A stretch of DNA of 64,000 nucleotides from an uncultured Lachnospiraceae bacterium (lineage in GTDB: Bacteria; Bacillota; Clostridia; Lachnospirales; Lachnospiraceae), in assembly GCA_902779305.1 (NCBI GenBank), contig CACZBD010000011.1, positions 167,268 through 231,267 of the forward strand, read 5' to 3'. The translations under genes and the position numbers were made by a program. Positions 1 through 9,245 of the stretch are shown one piece after another (the first letter of the stretch is position 1; every line of letters starts with the position of its first letter). The notes under the pieces were generated by a model. The model had not been told where the DNA came from. It made no database searches and saw nothing but the letters and a program-made list of their open reading frames with translations.

Positions 1-903
1 AGGCAGCCCGTTTCATCGATCTATCTTGCCGCATCTTCCGCAATGGATCTTTTCATGCAGTTGGATGCCCTCGATACGATCGCGACCTGCTCCACGAAAG
101 CGGAAGACTATTCGATCGAAGAAGCCGCGGAAAAGATCGGGGACGGCTCGATCAGATATGTCGGCAAATACAGCGCGCCGGATTATGAAGCGATCCTCGC
201 AAGCGGCTGCACACTCGCAGTGGAATCCACGATGATCCTGCATGCGCCATCGATCAAGGAAGAACTGGAGAGACTGTCCATTCCGGTCGTCGTGGAACGT
301 TCCAGCTATGAAACGGATCCGCTCGGACGCCTCGAATGGATCAAGTTCTACGGGATCCTTTTGGGCAAAGAACAGGAAGCCTGTGATTTTTACGAAAGAG
401 AAGCAGAAAAAGTCAGACAGGTCACCGAAACGGCAAAAGGAATGCCGGATAATAATGCGAAACCGGAAGTGGCCTTTTTCTATATCTCTTCAAACGGCTA
501 TGTGAATGTCAGAAAGCCCGGGGATTATGTGTCGAAGATGATCGAACTGGCGGGCGGGACATATTGCCCGAATGACCTTGATCTGCCGGAAGAGAACGCA
601 CTGTCGACGGTGAACATCAACTGGGAGGATTTTTACCTGAAGGCTCGTGATGCGGATATTCTCATTTACAATGCCACGATCGATGAAGGCATCAACAGCG
701 TGGAGGATCTTCTGGCAAAAAGCGCGCTGTTTGCCGATTTTAAAGCGGTAAAGAATGATGCCGTTTTTTGTACGAAGGCAGACATGTTTCAAAAGAGCAG
801 CGCGGTGGCGGATATCATCACGGACTTAAATCATGTCATCGCCGGCGGGGAGGATGAAGACCTTACCTATCTCTATCATGTGAACGGACAGGGGATGCAA
901 TGA
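1..903 (+). CDS. ABC transporter substrate-binding protein, BtuF/FecB-like (5' truncated by window edge)
   Basis: Extracellular binding protein that would deliver a corrinoid or iron chelate to the permease and ATPase encoded next. The reading frame is open from base 1, and the residues before the first ATG (base 43), around PVSSIYLAASSAMDLF, match the typical start of the mature Peripla_BP_2 fold. The gene therefore begins upstream, and its signal peptide is not visible. About 300 residues are seen, including the helical backbone region (LGRLEWIKFYGILLGKEQEA) typical of this class. The stop overlaps the permease start (ATGA). The substrate is inferred from the cobalamin genes that follow; iron-siderophore is the alternative. 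Confidence 0.85.
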   Translation, partial: RQPVSSIYLAASSAMDLFMQLDALDTIATCSTKAEDYSIEEAAEKIGDGSIRYVGKYSAPDYEAILASGCTLAVESTMILHAPSIKEELERLSIPVVVERSSYETDPLGRLEWIKFYGILLGKEQEACDFYEREAEKVRQVTETAKGMPDNNAKPEVAFFYISSNGYVNVRKPGDYVSKMIELAGGTYCPNDLDLPEENALSTVNINWEDFYLKARDADILIYNATIDEGINSVEDLLAKSALFADFKAVKNDAVFCTKADMFQKSSAVADIITDLNHVIAGGEDEDLTYLYHVNGQGMQ

Positions 904-1913
904 GAAAATACAGAACGATCCTAATCTGGCTGATCCTGCTGCTTTTGCCTCTTCTTCTCGGTGTGCTCAGTCTTTACGTGGGAAGCGTAAAGATGACATT
1001 TCGGGAAATGCTGGGGCTTTTGTTTTCATGGGATCTTTCGGATACCGCCGGAACGATCCTGTTAAAGATCCGGTTTCCGAGAGTTGTCGCGGCAATGTTT
1101 CTTGGCGGCGCGCTGTCGGTGTCAGGGTATCTTCTGCAGACCTTTTTTGCAAATCCCGTGGCAGGTCCGTATATTTTGGGGATCAGTTCGGGAGCCAAAT
1201 TCGTTGTGGCATCCCTCTTGGTCTTTTCTCTCGGGCATGGCTTTGTTATAAACTCATTCATGATGGTTCTTGCGGCACTGACCGGCGCCCTTCTTGCGAC
1301 AGCGATCGTGCTGCTGCTTTCTTCACGCGTCAATTCCATGGCGGTGCTCATCGTCTGCGGTGTCATGATCGGCTATATCTGTTCGGCGGCGACGGAACTG
1401 ATCGTTGCCATGGCGGATGACAATCATATCGTAAATCTTCACAACTGGTCGCTTGGGACCTTTTCCGCATCCTCCTGGGGAGAGAGCCTGTATTATATTC
1501 CGATCGTCATCCTCTGTGTGACAGCAGCCTTTCTGCTGTCAAAACCGATGGAAGCTTATTTACTGGGCGAAGAATATGTGAAAACGCTTGGCGTTCCCGT
1601 GAAGCTTCTCCGCGTGCTCCTGATCCTGGTCTCGAGTCTGTTATCTGCAACGGTGACGGCCTTTGCGGGTCCGGTTTCCTTTGTCGGGATCGCCATGCCG
1701 CATGTGGTCAGAAGCATATTAAGATCAAACGATCCGCGGATCGTGATCCCCGCTTCGTTTCTGACGGGCGCCTCGTTCTGCCTGCTCTGCGACCTGATCG
1801 CAAGAACGCTTTTTGCGCCGACGGAACTGAGCATCAGCACGGTGACAGCGGTGTTCGGTGCGCCGATCGTGATCTCTCTGCTCTTAAAAAACAGCAGGAG
1901 GAAACGGTCATGA
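900..1913 (+). CDS. FecCD-family ABC permease (BtuC-like)
   Basis: Inner-membrane permease of about 337 residues, the usual length for the BtuC/FhuB/FecCD family, with about ten hydrophobic segments. Family landmarks include RFPRVVAAMFLGGALSVSGYLLQ near residue 60 and the cytoplasmic coupling stretch GPVSFVGIAMPHVVR near residue 255. It should form a homodimer with two copies of the downstream ATPase. It overlaps its neighbours by 4 bases on both sides, so translation is probably coupled. A cobalamin or cobinamide substrate is inferred from the operon; sequence alone cannot separate this from iron-chelate uptake. Confidence 0.88.
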   Translation: MRKYRTILIWLILLLLPLLLGVLSLYVGSVKMTFREMLGLLFSWDLSDTAGTILLKIRFPRVVAAMFLGGALSVSGYLLQTFFANPVAGPYILGISSGAKFVVASLLVFSLGHGFVINSFMMVLAALTGALLATAIVLLLSSRVNSMAVLIVCGVMIGYICSAATELIVAMADDNHIVNLHNWSLGTFSASSWGESLYYIPIVILCVTAAFLLSKPMEAYLLGEEYVKTLGVPVKLLRVLLILVSSLLSATVTAFAGPVSFVGIAMPHVVRSILRSNDPRIVIPASFLTGASFCLLCDLIARTLFAPTELSISTVTAVFGAPIVISLLLKNSRRKRS

Positions 1914-2665
1914 GTGTATTATCGTTTGAAAAAACTGCGGTCGGATACGGACAGGAAGTACTGCTGTCAGACCTTTCCTTTTGTGTCGGAGCCGGCGAGA
2001 TCGTATCCCTGCTCGGACCAAACGGGACCGGCAAGACCACGATCATCAAAACGGCAGCAGGGCTTTTAAAACCGCTTGCAGGAAACATTTTGATCGATGA
2101 CAGAAAGTTAGGAGATCTGACCCGGAAGGAACTGGCAAGGCAGATGTCGGTAATGCTTACGGGAAGAGTCAGCACCGATTATTTCACGGTTTATGATATG
2201 GTGCGGGTCGGCAGATACCGGTATACCGATCTGCTTGGAACCGTGAAAGCAAAAGATGATGCGATCATCCGGGAAGCGATGCGTTTCGTACAGATCGAGG
2301 AGTTAGCGGACCGTGATTTTAACAGGATCAGCGACGGACAGAAGCAGAGAGTGCTGCTTGCAAGGGCGATCGTTTCCGAGCCAAAGATCCTTATTCTGGA
2401 TGAACCTGCAAGTTTTCTTGACATCGGCTATAAGATCGCGTTCTTTGAAGCGTTAAAGGCACTCGCAAAAGACAGGGGTATCGCCGTTTTACTGTCCATG
2501 CATGAGCCGGAACTTGCCAAAAAGACCGCGGACAAAGTGGTCTGCATCGGCACCGGTCACAGGGTGGATGCGATCGGGGATCCGGAAGAGATCCTGACCG
2601 GTGCGTATCTTGAAAAGCTGTTTCAGATCCCGTCCGGAAAATACGGAGAATACTATTTAAAATGA
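1910..2665 (+). CDS. ABC transporter ATPase (BtuD/FecE-like)
   Basis: Cytoplasmic nucleotide-binding subunit of about 251 residues for the importer above. Visible motifs are Walker A (GPNGTGKTT near residue 36), the signature loop written as ISDGQKQR rather than LSGGQ, Walker B (ILILDEPASFLD) and the H-loop (LLSMHEPE). SDGQ variants are common in iron and corrinoid importer ATPases. The start overlaps the permease stop, and its own stop overlaps the cobQ start, so the transporter and biosynthesis genes are very likely one transcript. Confidence 0.9.
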   Translation: MSVLSFEKTAVGYGQEVLLSDLSFCVGAGEIVSLLGPNGTGKTTIIKTAAGLLKPLAGNILIDDRKLGDLTRKELARQMSVMLTGRVSTDYFTVYDMVRVGRYRYTDLLGTVKAKDDAIIREAMRFVQIEELADRDFNRISDGQKQRVLLARAIVSEPKILILDEPASFLDIGYKIAFFEALKALAKDRGIAVLLSMHEPELAKKTADKVVCIGTGHRVDAIGDPEEILTGAYLEKLFQIPSGKYGEYYLK

Positions 2666-4149
2666 GCAAAGAGCAGACGCGTTTTCTGATGGTGCAGGGG
2701 ACGATGTCCAATGTGGGAAAGAGCCTGATCACGGCAGGGCTGTGCAGGATCTTTTACCGGGACGGATACCGTGTGGCGCCGTTTAAATCACAGAATATGG
2801 CACTCAATTCCTATGTTACGAAGGACGGGCTTGAGATGGGACGCGCACAGGTCCTGCAGGCGCAGGCAGCATGCGTGGAACCGGACGTTTCCATGAATCC
2901 GATCCTGTTAAAGCCGACAAGCAACATCGGATCGCAGGTGATCGTGAACGGTAAAGTGCTGCAGAACATGGATGCAAGGAGCTATTTTGCCTATAAGAAA
3001 AATCTGGTTCCCGTAATTCTTGAGGCCGTTGAAAAACTCAAAGAGCAGAGTGAGATCATCGTGATCGAGGGGGCCGGTTCGCCCGCGGAGATCAATCTGA
3101 AAGAAAACGATATCGTGAACATGGGCATGGCCGAGCTGGTCGATGCCCCGGTGCTGCTTGTCGGAGATATCGACAGGGGCGGCGTGTTTGCGCAGCTTTT
3201 AGGGACGATCGAACTGCTGACGGAAGCGGAGCGTGCAAGAGTAAAGGGGCTGATCATCAACCGCTTCAGAGGGGATGTGACGCTGCTTGAGGGTGGGATC
3301 GTAGAACTTGAAAAGCGCTGCGGTATGCCGGTGCTTGGCGTCCTGCCGTATATGGATCTGTCGCTCGATGATGAAGATTCGTTAGCGGAGCGTTTTAATA
3401 AAAAAAGCGAAGGCAAGATCAATGTCTGTATCATCAAATTTCCGCATATTTCCAACTTTACCGACTTTAACGGTCTGGATGAGATGGAAGATGTCGGGAT
3501 TAGGTGGGTGAAGAAGCCCCCGGAATTGAAGGATGCGGATCTGATCATTCTGCCGGGAAGCAAAAATACGATCGACGACCTTTTGTGGCTGAAAGAAAAC
3601 GGGCTGGCAGAAGAGATCAGGCGCCTGGCAGGGAACGGCTGTCCCGTGCTCGGGATCTGCGGCGGCTATCAGATGCTTGGCAGAACGGTGGAGGATCCGG
3701 AAGGCGTGGAGAGCGGCAGGAACTGCGAAGGACTTAAGCTGCTGAGCGTGACGACCGTTTTGAAAAAGCAGAAGACAAGAAGACAGGTGCGGGACCGTTT
3801 TGAAGACGCAACGGGAATCTTTGCAGGGCTTCGGAACACAGTCTACAGCGGCTATGAGATCCATATGGGAGAAACGGTGCCGGATGGAGACGGCGGACTG
3901 CACGCATTCAGTGCAAAAGGCAGCGGATACTGTCAGGACAACATCTACGGAACCTATGTGCACGGTCTGCTTGATGAGAGCGGAGTGCTTGGCATGATCC
4001 TGCGATCCCTTGCCAGGCGGAAGGGACTTGCTTCAGACATCACGCAGATCAGAGATCATTTTGCCAGGCAGGACGAAGAACTTGACAGGCTGGCAGACAT
4101 GATGCGGCTTAACCTGAATATGCAAAAGATCTATAAGATACTCGGATGA
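2662..4149 (+). CDS. cobQ: Cobyric acid synthase
   Basis: ATP- and glutamine-dependent amidase (CbiP/CobQ) that adds four amides to adenosylcobyrinic acid a,c-diamide to give adenosylcobyric acid. The length of about 495 residues is typical. The N-terminal P-loop-like synthetase domain starts MVQGTMSNVGKSLITAGL. The C-terminal class I glutaminase-type domain carries the nucleophile Cys in VLGICGGYQMLG (about residue 333) and a conserved His in GTYVHGLLD. The ATG overlaps the ATPase stop by 4 bases. It is the first of the cobalamin enzymes seen here, although it acts late in the pathway. Confidence 0.95.
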   Translation: MSKEQTRFLMVQGTMSNVGKSLITAGLCRIFYRDGYRVAPFKSQNMALNSYVTKDGLEMGRAQVLQAQAACVEPDVSMNPILLKPTSNIGSQVIVNGKVLQNMDARSYFAYKKNLVPVILEAVEKLKEQSEIIVIEGAGSPAEINLKENDIVNMGMAELVDAPVLLVGDIDRGGVFAQLLGTIELLTEAERARVKGLIINRFRGDVTLLEGGIVELEKRCGMPVLGVLPYMDLSLDDEDSLAERFNKKSEGKINVCIIKFPHISNFTDFNGLDEMEDVGIRWVKKPPELKDADLIILPGSKNTIDDLLWLKENGLAEEIRRLAGNGCPVLGICGGYQMLGRTVEDPEGVESGRNCEGLKLLSVTTVLKKQKTRRQVRDRFEDATGIFAGLRNTVYSGYEIHMGETVPDGDGGLHAFSAKGSGYCQDNIYGTYVHGLLDESGVLGMILRSLARRKGLASDITQIRDHFARQDEELDRLADMMRLNLNMQKIYKILG

Positions 4150-4153
4150 CCGG

Positions 4154-5230
4154 ATGGATCAGAAAGAACTGTTTACATTAAAAATCAAACCATATGACGC
4201 TGTTCTTGAAGAAAAGATCGGTGGAAACTGGGATACGATCGCAAAGCCCATTGACGGGCTCGGTGATTTTGAAGATGCCATTGCAAAGATCGGCGCAATG
4301 CAGGGAAAGGAACAGCCCGGGCTTGACAGGATCGTGAATCTCGTCTTTTGCGCCGACAACGGGATCGTGGAAGAAGGCGTGACGCAGACGGGGCAGGAAG
4401 TTACAAAAACGGTTGCCGGAATGCTCGGAAAGAGGGCCGGGACCTCATCGATCCTTGCTGAATATGCCGGCGTGATCAATAAGCCCGTGGATGTCGGGAT
4501 CGCCTGTGAGGAAGAAACGGAAGGCGTGATCAACAGAAAGATCGCGTATGGCACAAGGAACTTTCTGAAGGAGCCGGCCATGACAAAAGAGGAAGCCCTG
4601 CTTGCCATTGAGACCGGCCTTTCCCTTGTGAAAGAAGAAGCAAAACTTGGTACCGATCTGATCACGACCGGAGAAATGGGAATCGGAAACACGACGACGG
4701 CAACGACGCTGCTGTGTCTGTTCTGCAAGGCAAAACCGGAAGAGGTGACCGGAAGAGGCGCGGGACTGTCCGACGAGGGCTTTCATAAGAAACTGGAAGT
4801 GATCGAAAAAGCGGTTCTGGCCGGAAGATCACAGCATTTCACGGATGAAAGGGAACGTGCGCTGAACCTGCTTGCGCGATTCGGAGGACTGGATATCGCA
4901 GCGCTTGCGGGAACATTCATCGGCGGCGCAGTCTGCGGGATCCCCGTCATCATTGACGGCCTGATCTCAGCGACGGCAGCTGTCATCGCGGAAGCGCTTG
5001 TGCCCGGAACAAAAGCGTATATGCTGCCTTCCCATGCAGGAAGGGAAAGAGGCTGCAGGATCGCTTTAGACCAAATTGGTCTAAAACCGTTTCTTCTGGG
5101 TGACATGGCTCTGGGAGAAGGAACGGGCGCGCTGATGCTGGTGCCGCTCTTAAAGATGACGCTTGCGCTGTACAAAAAAGGGCTGCGTTTTACGGACACC
5201 GGCATTGACAGTTACAGGAGAAACCCATGA
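4154..5230 (+). CDS. cobT: Nicotinate-nucleotide:dimethylbenzimidazole phosphoribosyltransferase
   Basis: Activates the lower-ligand base to alpha-ribazole phosphate for the nucleotide loop of cobalamin. The protein is about 358 residues, full length. Family motifs are CADNGIVEEGV, GEMGIGNTTTATTLL (substrate binding) and MALGEGTGALM, which contains the catalytic Glu. It follows cobQ by 4 bases and overlaps cobU by 4. No cobC-type alpha-ribazole phosphatase is found nearby, so dephosphorylation must be encoded elsewhere or done by another phosphatase. An unusual perfect palindrome lies inside the gene and is listed separately. Confidence 0.95.
   Translation: MDQKELFTLKIKPYDAVLEEKIGGNWDTIAKPIDGLGDFEDAIAKIGAMQGKEQPGLDRIVNLVFCADNGIVEEGVTQTGQEVTKTVAGMLGKRAGTSSILAEYAGVINKPVDVGIACEEETEGVINRKIAYGTRNFLKEPAMTKEEALLAIETGLSLVKEEAKLGTDLITTGEMGIGNTTTATTLLCLFCKAKPEEVTGRGAGLSDEGFHKKLEVIEKAVLAGRSQHFTDERERALNLLARFGGLDIAALAGTFIGGAVCGIPVIIDGLISATAAVIAEALVPGTKAYMLPSHAGRERGCRIALDQIGLKPFLLGDMALGEGTGALMLVPLLKMTLALYKKGLRFTDTGIDSYRRNP
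5065..5085. repeat. Perfect 10+1+10 palindrome inside cobT
   Basis: Two perfect 10-base inverted arms (TTTAGACCAA and TTGGTCTAAA) around one central base, within codons for LDQIGLK near the cobT C-terminus. The codons used here (TTA, ATT, GGT, CTA) differ from the GC-ending codons that dominate the neighbouring sequence, so the palindrome is not a simple by-product of usual codon choice. Function unknown; it could be a protein-binding site, an mRNA hairpin, or chance. Confidence 0.5.
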
Positions 5231-5733
5231 TAGCGCTGATCATCGGGAAACCGGATTCGGGAAAATCAAAACGGGCGGAAGCGCTTACTGCAGAGCTTGC
5301 GCAAGAAGGACAAAAGATCTATCTTGCGACCATGATCCCCTATGGAAAAGAAGGGGAAGCTCGCGTGAAAAAGCACCGGCTGATGCGTGCGGATTCCGGC
5401 TTTCTTACGATCGAATGTCCGTATGATCTGAAGATGCGCCTGAAGGATGATGCGATTTTTCAGGGGACGACCTGTCTTTTGGAATGCATCTCCAATCTGG
5501 TTGCCAACGAAATGCATGCGGATGGCAGAAAGGCGTGTAAGGATGAGGGCATCGTGGACCATATTTTAGATGAGATCGCATGGCTTGCGCAAAAATGCAG
5601 GCATCTTGTTCTGGTCGGAAACGAGTTTGACAAAGAACCGTCTTTTGATGAAGAAACGACACGATACATCCGGCTGAATCATCTGGTAAATGAAAGGATC
5701 AGAGCACTTTCTGACTGTGTGGAGACAATATGA
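5227..5733 (+). CDS. cobU: Adenosylcobinamide kinase / guanylyltransferase (divergent CobU)
   Basis: Bifunctional enzyme that phosphorylates adenosylcobinamide and transfers GMP to make adenosylcobinamide-GDP. The P-loop is GKPDSGKS at residues 7-14 in place of the usual GGARSGKS. VKKHR corresponds to the GMP-acceptor His region, and LVLVGNEFD to the family's VSNEVG loop. At 168 residues it is slightly short, and the C-terminal part is poorly conserved. The assignment rests on motifs plus its place between cobT and cobS, each overlapping by 4 bases. Guanylyltransferase activity is inferred, not obvious. Confidence 0.82.
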   Translation: MIALIIGKPDSGKSKRAEALTAELAQEGQKIYLATMIPYGKEGEARVKKHRLMRADSGFLTIECPYDLKMRLKDDAIFQGTTCLLECISNLVANEMHADGRKACKDEGIVDHILDEIAWLAQKCRHLVLVGNEFDKEPSFDEETTRYIRLNHLVNERIRALSDCVETI

Positions 5734-6497
5734 ATCCGTTTAGAAATCTGTTTGCGGCACTCTCGTTTTATTCGAGGATCCCGGTTCCTGCAAATTGGAT
5801 CGGAAAGGAAAGAGCAAAATACATGCTGGCGTTTCTGCCTCTGATCGGGCTTTTGATCGGTGGGTGCGCTTACCTTTTTTTCCTGCTGTGCGAAAATTTT
5901 GCGCTGTCCGTTCCCTGTATGGTCCTCGGCTACTCGGCCCTGCCGCTGCTGATCACCGGCGGCTTTCATCTGGACGGGTTTTTGGATGTGGAAGACGCCG
6001 TAAGATCCTATAAGAGCAGGGAAGAAAAACTGAAGATCCTCAAGGATGCGCATATCGGTGCTTTTGCCGTGATCGCTTTTGTGACTTATGCGCTGCTTTG
6101 GGGATTCGCGCTGTTCTTCCTGCTGGAGCGGTCATCCCGGGAAGAGCTTGTCATCCTGTGTCTGCTTTTTTTCATTTCCAGGGCAGCCTGCGGGATCAGC
6201 AGCCTGGTCCTTCAATGCGCAAAACAGGACGGGCTGTTAAAAGAAGAGACGAAGGATTGTAAGACGGGAATGCTGATCGCTCTGAGCCTGCAATTGTTTG
6301 CGGGACTTGCGTTTGCAGCAATTATCGACTGGCGGTCGGCTACCTGGATCATCGTTATGCTGGGTCTGTTTTTCCTGTATTATGCCTTCTTTTGCAGAAA
6401 GCATTTCGGCGGCATCACGGGAGACTGTGCCGGCTTTTTCGTAACGGTCGCAGAACTCGTGATGCTGTTCGGACTGTGCGCAGCCGTGTTGTTTTAA
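5730..6497 (+). CDS. cobS: Adenosylcobinamide-GDP ribazoletransferase (cobalamin synthase)
   Basis: Integral membrane enzyme that joins adenosylcobinamide-GDP with alpha-ribazole (or its phosphate), the last assembly step. The length of 255 residues is typical. The acidic catalytic motif is seen as GGFHLDGFLDVEDAV near residues 73-87, followed by the KILKDAHIGAFAV stretch of the family, and several hydrophobic helices are evident. It overlaps cobU by 4 bases. The 31-base gap to cbiB holds an aaaggtaac-type ribosome site. Confidence 0.93.
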   Translation: MNPFRNLFAALSFYSRIPVPANWIGKERAKYMLAFLPLIGLLIGGCAYLFFLLCENFALSVPCMVLGYSALPLLITGGFHLDGFLDVEDAVRSYKSREEKLKILKDAHIGAFAVIAFVTYALLWGFALFFLLERSSREELVILCLLFFISRAACGISSLVLQCAKQDGLLKEETKDCKTGMLIALSLQLFAGLAFAAIIDWRSATWIIVMLGLFFLYYAFFCRKHFGGITGDCAGFFVTVAELVMLFGLCAAVLF

Positions 6498-6528
6498 GAA
6501 GACGTTGTTTTGAGATTGAAAGGTAACA

Positions 6529-7536
6529 ATGGAAAACTTCAGCTGTTGTGTTTTTCTTCATATGCTCGCGTTTACGGCAGGTCTTGGGCTGGATGTGCTG
6601 ATCGGGGATCCTGTTTTTGCACTGCATCCGATCCGGCTGATCGGACACCTGATCTTAAGACTTGACCGGCTGCTTCTTGACAGGCAGATGCGAAAAGAAG
6701 CGCGCAGAAGATCTTTGGAACGTTTCCTGGGTTTCTTGATGTGGCTTATCGTCATGCTGATTGTGCTGATCGTATCGGCCTTGCTTTTGACCGGCGCTTA
6801 CCTGCTGCATGCCATATGCGGGATCCTCATGGAAGCGCTTCTTACCTGGAGTGTGCTTGCGGCGAGAAGCCTTGATACGGAAAGCATGCGGGTTTACAGG
6901 GCCCTGAAGAAGAGTGACCTTGCGGGCGCAAGAACGGCGCTTTCGATGATCGTCGGAAGGGATACAAAGGATCTTTCGGAAAAAGCGGTCATCAGAGCTG
7001 CAGTGGAGACGGTGGCTGAGAATACCTCGGACGGTGTCATTGCACCGCTTCTGCTTACTTTTCTTGGCGGTCCGGTTTTTGGCCTGCTCTATAAAGCGGT
7101 CAACACGATGGATTCGATGGTCGGCTATCATAACGAAAGATATGAGGATTTCGGCTTTTTTGCAGCAAAGGCGGATGATGTCTGGAATTTTATCCCTGCA
7201 AGGATTTCCGCAGTGTTTATGCTCCTTGCCGCCGCGCTGCTCCCGGGGTGCTCGTTTCAAAATGCCTGCAGGATCTATAAAAGAGACCGCAGGAAACACA
7301 AGAGCCCGAACAGTGCGCAGACGGAAAGCGTGATGGCCGGAGCACTTGGGATCTGTCTCGGCGGACCCAGCGCCTATTTCGGAAAGATCGTTGAGAAACC
7401 CTGGATCGGGGATGCAAACAGGGAAGCGGAACAGGAAGATATCAGGCGGGCCAACCGGCTCATGTGGGTGACGGCTGTTCTGTGCGCGGTATGCGCAGAA
7501 CTTGTACTCGTTTTGCTCAGTCTGCAAAACTTTTAA
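6529..7536 (+). CDS. cbiB: Adenosylcobinamide-phosphate synthase
   Basis: Membrane protein (CbiB/CobD family) that attaches aminopropanol phosphate to adenosylcobyric acid. It has about 335 residues and multiple hydrophobic segments. Family signatures are LIGDPVFALHPIRLIGHLI at the N-terminus, ENTSDGVIAPLL and NTMDSMVGYHNERYEDFG in the middle, and QTESVMAGALGICLGGP towards the end. The next gene supplies its aminopropanol phosphate, consistent with their adjacency. Confidence 0.94.
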   Translation: MENFSCCVFLHMLAFTAGLGLDVLIGDPVFALHPIRLIGHLILRLDRLLLDRQMRKEARRRSLERFLGFLMWLIVMLIVLIVSALLLTGAYLLHAICGILMEALLTWSVLAARSLDTESMRVYRALKKSDLAGARTALSMIVGRDTKDLSEKAVIRAAVETVAENTSDGVIAPLLLTFLGGPVFGLLYKAVNTMDSMVGYHNERYEDFGFFAAKADDVWNFIPARISAVFMLLAAALLPGCSFQNACRIYKRDRRKHKSPNSAQTESVMAGALGICLGGPSAYFGKIVEKPWIGDANREAEQEDIRRANRLMWVTAVLCAVCAELVLVLLSLQNF

Positions 7537-7555
7537 GAGAATAAAAGGATAAGAT

Positions 7556-8599
7556 ATGGATCTGCACGGCGGTGACCTTTACAGAAATGATGTGGAATAT
7601 GATTTTTCCGTCAGCTTAAATCCCTGCGGCTGTCCTGCTAAAGTGACGGCGGCGCTTCATGATGCAGTCGGGAAAGTCACGGCATATCCGGATCTGTTAC
7701 AGGAAAGATCCCGCAAAGCCATTGCAAAGATCGAAGGCGTGGCAGAAGAAAACGTGATCTTAACAAACGGCGCTTCGGAACTGTTTATGGCAATTGCAAG
7801 GATCCTTTCAAAGAAACCGGCGGTCGTGCCCATGCCGTCATTTTCCGGCTATGCGCATGCCTTACAAGCGGCAGATATCCCGATCAGACCGTACCTGCTT
7901 TCGGAAGAGAACGGATTTCTGCTGACAGAGGAGTTCCGGGAAGTGCTTGATGAGCATCTTTCTTCCGTCTGGATCTGTAATCCGAACAACCCGACCGGGA
8001 AGACTGTGGATGCCGGACTTTTAAAGAAGATCGTGAAGTCCTGCAGGGAGCTGGGGATCCTTCCGGTGATCGACTGCTGTTTTTCCGATCTTTGTGAACC
8101 GTCTGCTGTCCCTTCGCTTAAGGAGCTGCTTAAAGAAAATGCGATCATTATCAAAGCCTTTACCAAGACGCTTGCGATTCCGGGTGTCAGGCTCGGCTAT
8201 GCAGTCTGCGAAGAAGAACTTGCTGCCAGGATCAGGGCAAACCTTCCGGAATGGAATCTGTCCGGATTTGGCGAAGCCGCAGCAATTTCCGGCGCAGCCG
8301 TTCTGACAGGGCCGGAATATCTTAAAACGACAAGAAGTCTGATCAAAAAGGAACGAGCGTATCTTACGGAGGAACTGCAAAAGGCAGGGCTTAAGGTATA
8401 TCCGTCGGATACCTGCTTTCTGCTTGTAAGATCAGGTGTGAATTTAAAAGAAAAACTGCTTGCAAAAAAGATCCTGATCAGAGACTGCGCAAACTTTGCG
8501 GGGCTTAGGGAAGGGTATTACAGGATCGCCGTAAAGGATCATGCGTCGGATGAGATCCTGATCCGCGCGGTAAAAGAGGTGCTTTCACTTGGAGATTGA
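7556..8599 (+). CDS. cobD: Threonine-phosphate decarboxylase (PLP, CobD-type)
   Basis: Class I/II PLP aminotransferase fold of 347 residues. The N-terminus LHGGDLYRNDVEYDFSVSLNPCG is typical of L-threonine-O-3-phosphate decarboxylase rather than HisC. Other motifs are NPNNPTGK, IDCCFSDL, and the PLP lysine in IIKAFTKTLAIPGVRLGY (about residue 203). It makes (R)-1-aminopropan-2-ol phosphate for CbiB, encoded just upstream. A histidinol-phosphate aminotransferase role is the alternative but fits neither the N-terminus nor the context. The last 11 bases overlap cbiC. Confidence 0.9.
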   Translation: MDLHGGDLYRNDVEYDFSVSLNPCGCPAKVTAALHDAVGKVTAYPDLLQERSRKAIAKIEGVAEENVILTNGASELFMAIARILSKKPAVVPMPSFSGYAHALQAADIPIRPYLLSEENGFLLTEEFREVLDEHLSSVWICNPNNPTGKTVDAGLLKKIVKSCRELGILPVIDCCFSDLCEPSAVPSLKELLKENAIIIKAFTKTLAIPGVRLGYAVCEEELAARIRANLPEWNLSGFGEAAAISGAAVLTGPEYLKTTRSLIKKERAYLTEELQKAGLKVYPSDTCFLLVRSGVNLKEKLLAKKILIRDCANFAGLREGYYRIAVKDHASDEILIRAVKEVLSLGD

Positions 8600-9242
8600 A
8601 TATCTGGATCCACAGGAAATTGAAAAGAGAAGTTTTGAGATCATAGAAGAGGAGTGTAAAAAGCGCGGGATCATTCTGCCAAAAGACCGGGCGTTTCTGA
8701 TCAAACGCGTGATCCACACCACGGCGGATTTTGAATATGCCGATACGCTTTATTTTTCTGAAGATGCTGTGAAGATCGCGCAGGATCTGCTCCTGCAGGG
8801 CGCGGATATCGTGACCGATACCAACATGGCATTATCCGGGATCAGCAGGAAGGTATTATCGCAGTTCGGAGGCAGCCTCCACTGCTATATGGCTGAGGAA
8901 GAAGTCGCCAAGGAAGCTGCAGAGCGGAACGTGACCAGGGCGAGTGTCAGCATGGAGAAGGGGATGAAACTGCAAAAGCCTGTGATCTTTGCAATCGGAA
9001 ACGCGCCGACGGCGCTTTTGAAACTCCGTGAGTTCTATGATGCGGGGAAAATGCCTGCGTTTGTGATCGGTGTGCCGGTAGGTTTTGTCAATGTGGAAGT
9101 ATCGAAAGAAAAGATCATGAAGACGACGATCCCCTGCATCGTGAACAGAGGCAGAAAAGGCGGCAGCAACGTGGCCGCGGCTATCTGCAATGCGCTGTTA
9201 TATGATCTTAAAAAACGGATACCGACCAGCGGTCAGGAGTAG
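8589..9242 (+). CDS. cbiC: Cobalt-precorrin-8 methylmutase
   Basis: Moves the methyl group from C11 to C12 to form cobyrinic acid. The 217-residue protein has the catalytic His in RVIHTTADFEY (about residue 40), AEDAVKIAQ-like and VTDTNMALSGI segments, and the C-terminal PCIVNRGRKGGSNVAAAICNAL found in the CbiC/CobH family. The chosen start is TTG at 8589, giving MEIEYLDPQEIEKRSFEII, which matches the usual N-terminus. No in-frame ATG lies early enough. It overlaps cobD by 11 bases. Confidence 0.93.
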   Translation: MEIEYLDPQEIEKRSFEIIEEECKKRGIILPKDRAFLIKRVIHTTADFEYADTLYFSEDAVKIAQDLLLQGADIVTDTNMALSGISRKVLSQFGGSLHCYMAEEEVAKEAAERNVTRASVSMEKGMKLQKPVIFAIGNAPTALLKLREFYDAGKMPAFVIGVPVGFVNVEVSKEKIMKTTIPCIVNRGRKGGSNVAAAICNALLYDLKKRIPTSGQE

Positions 9243-9245
9243 AAA

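Noticed and set aside
7556..8599. Histidinol-phosphate aminotransferase (HisC)
   Set aside because: The LHGGDLYRN-type N-terminus and the position next to cbiB fit threonine-phosphate decarboxylase better.
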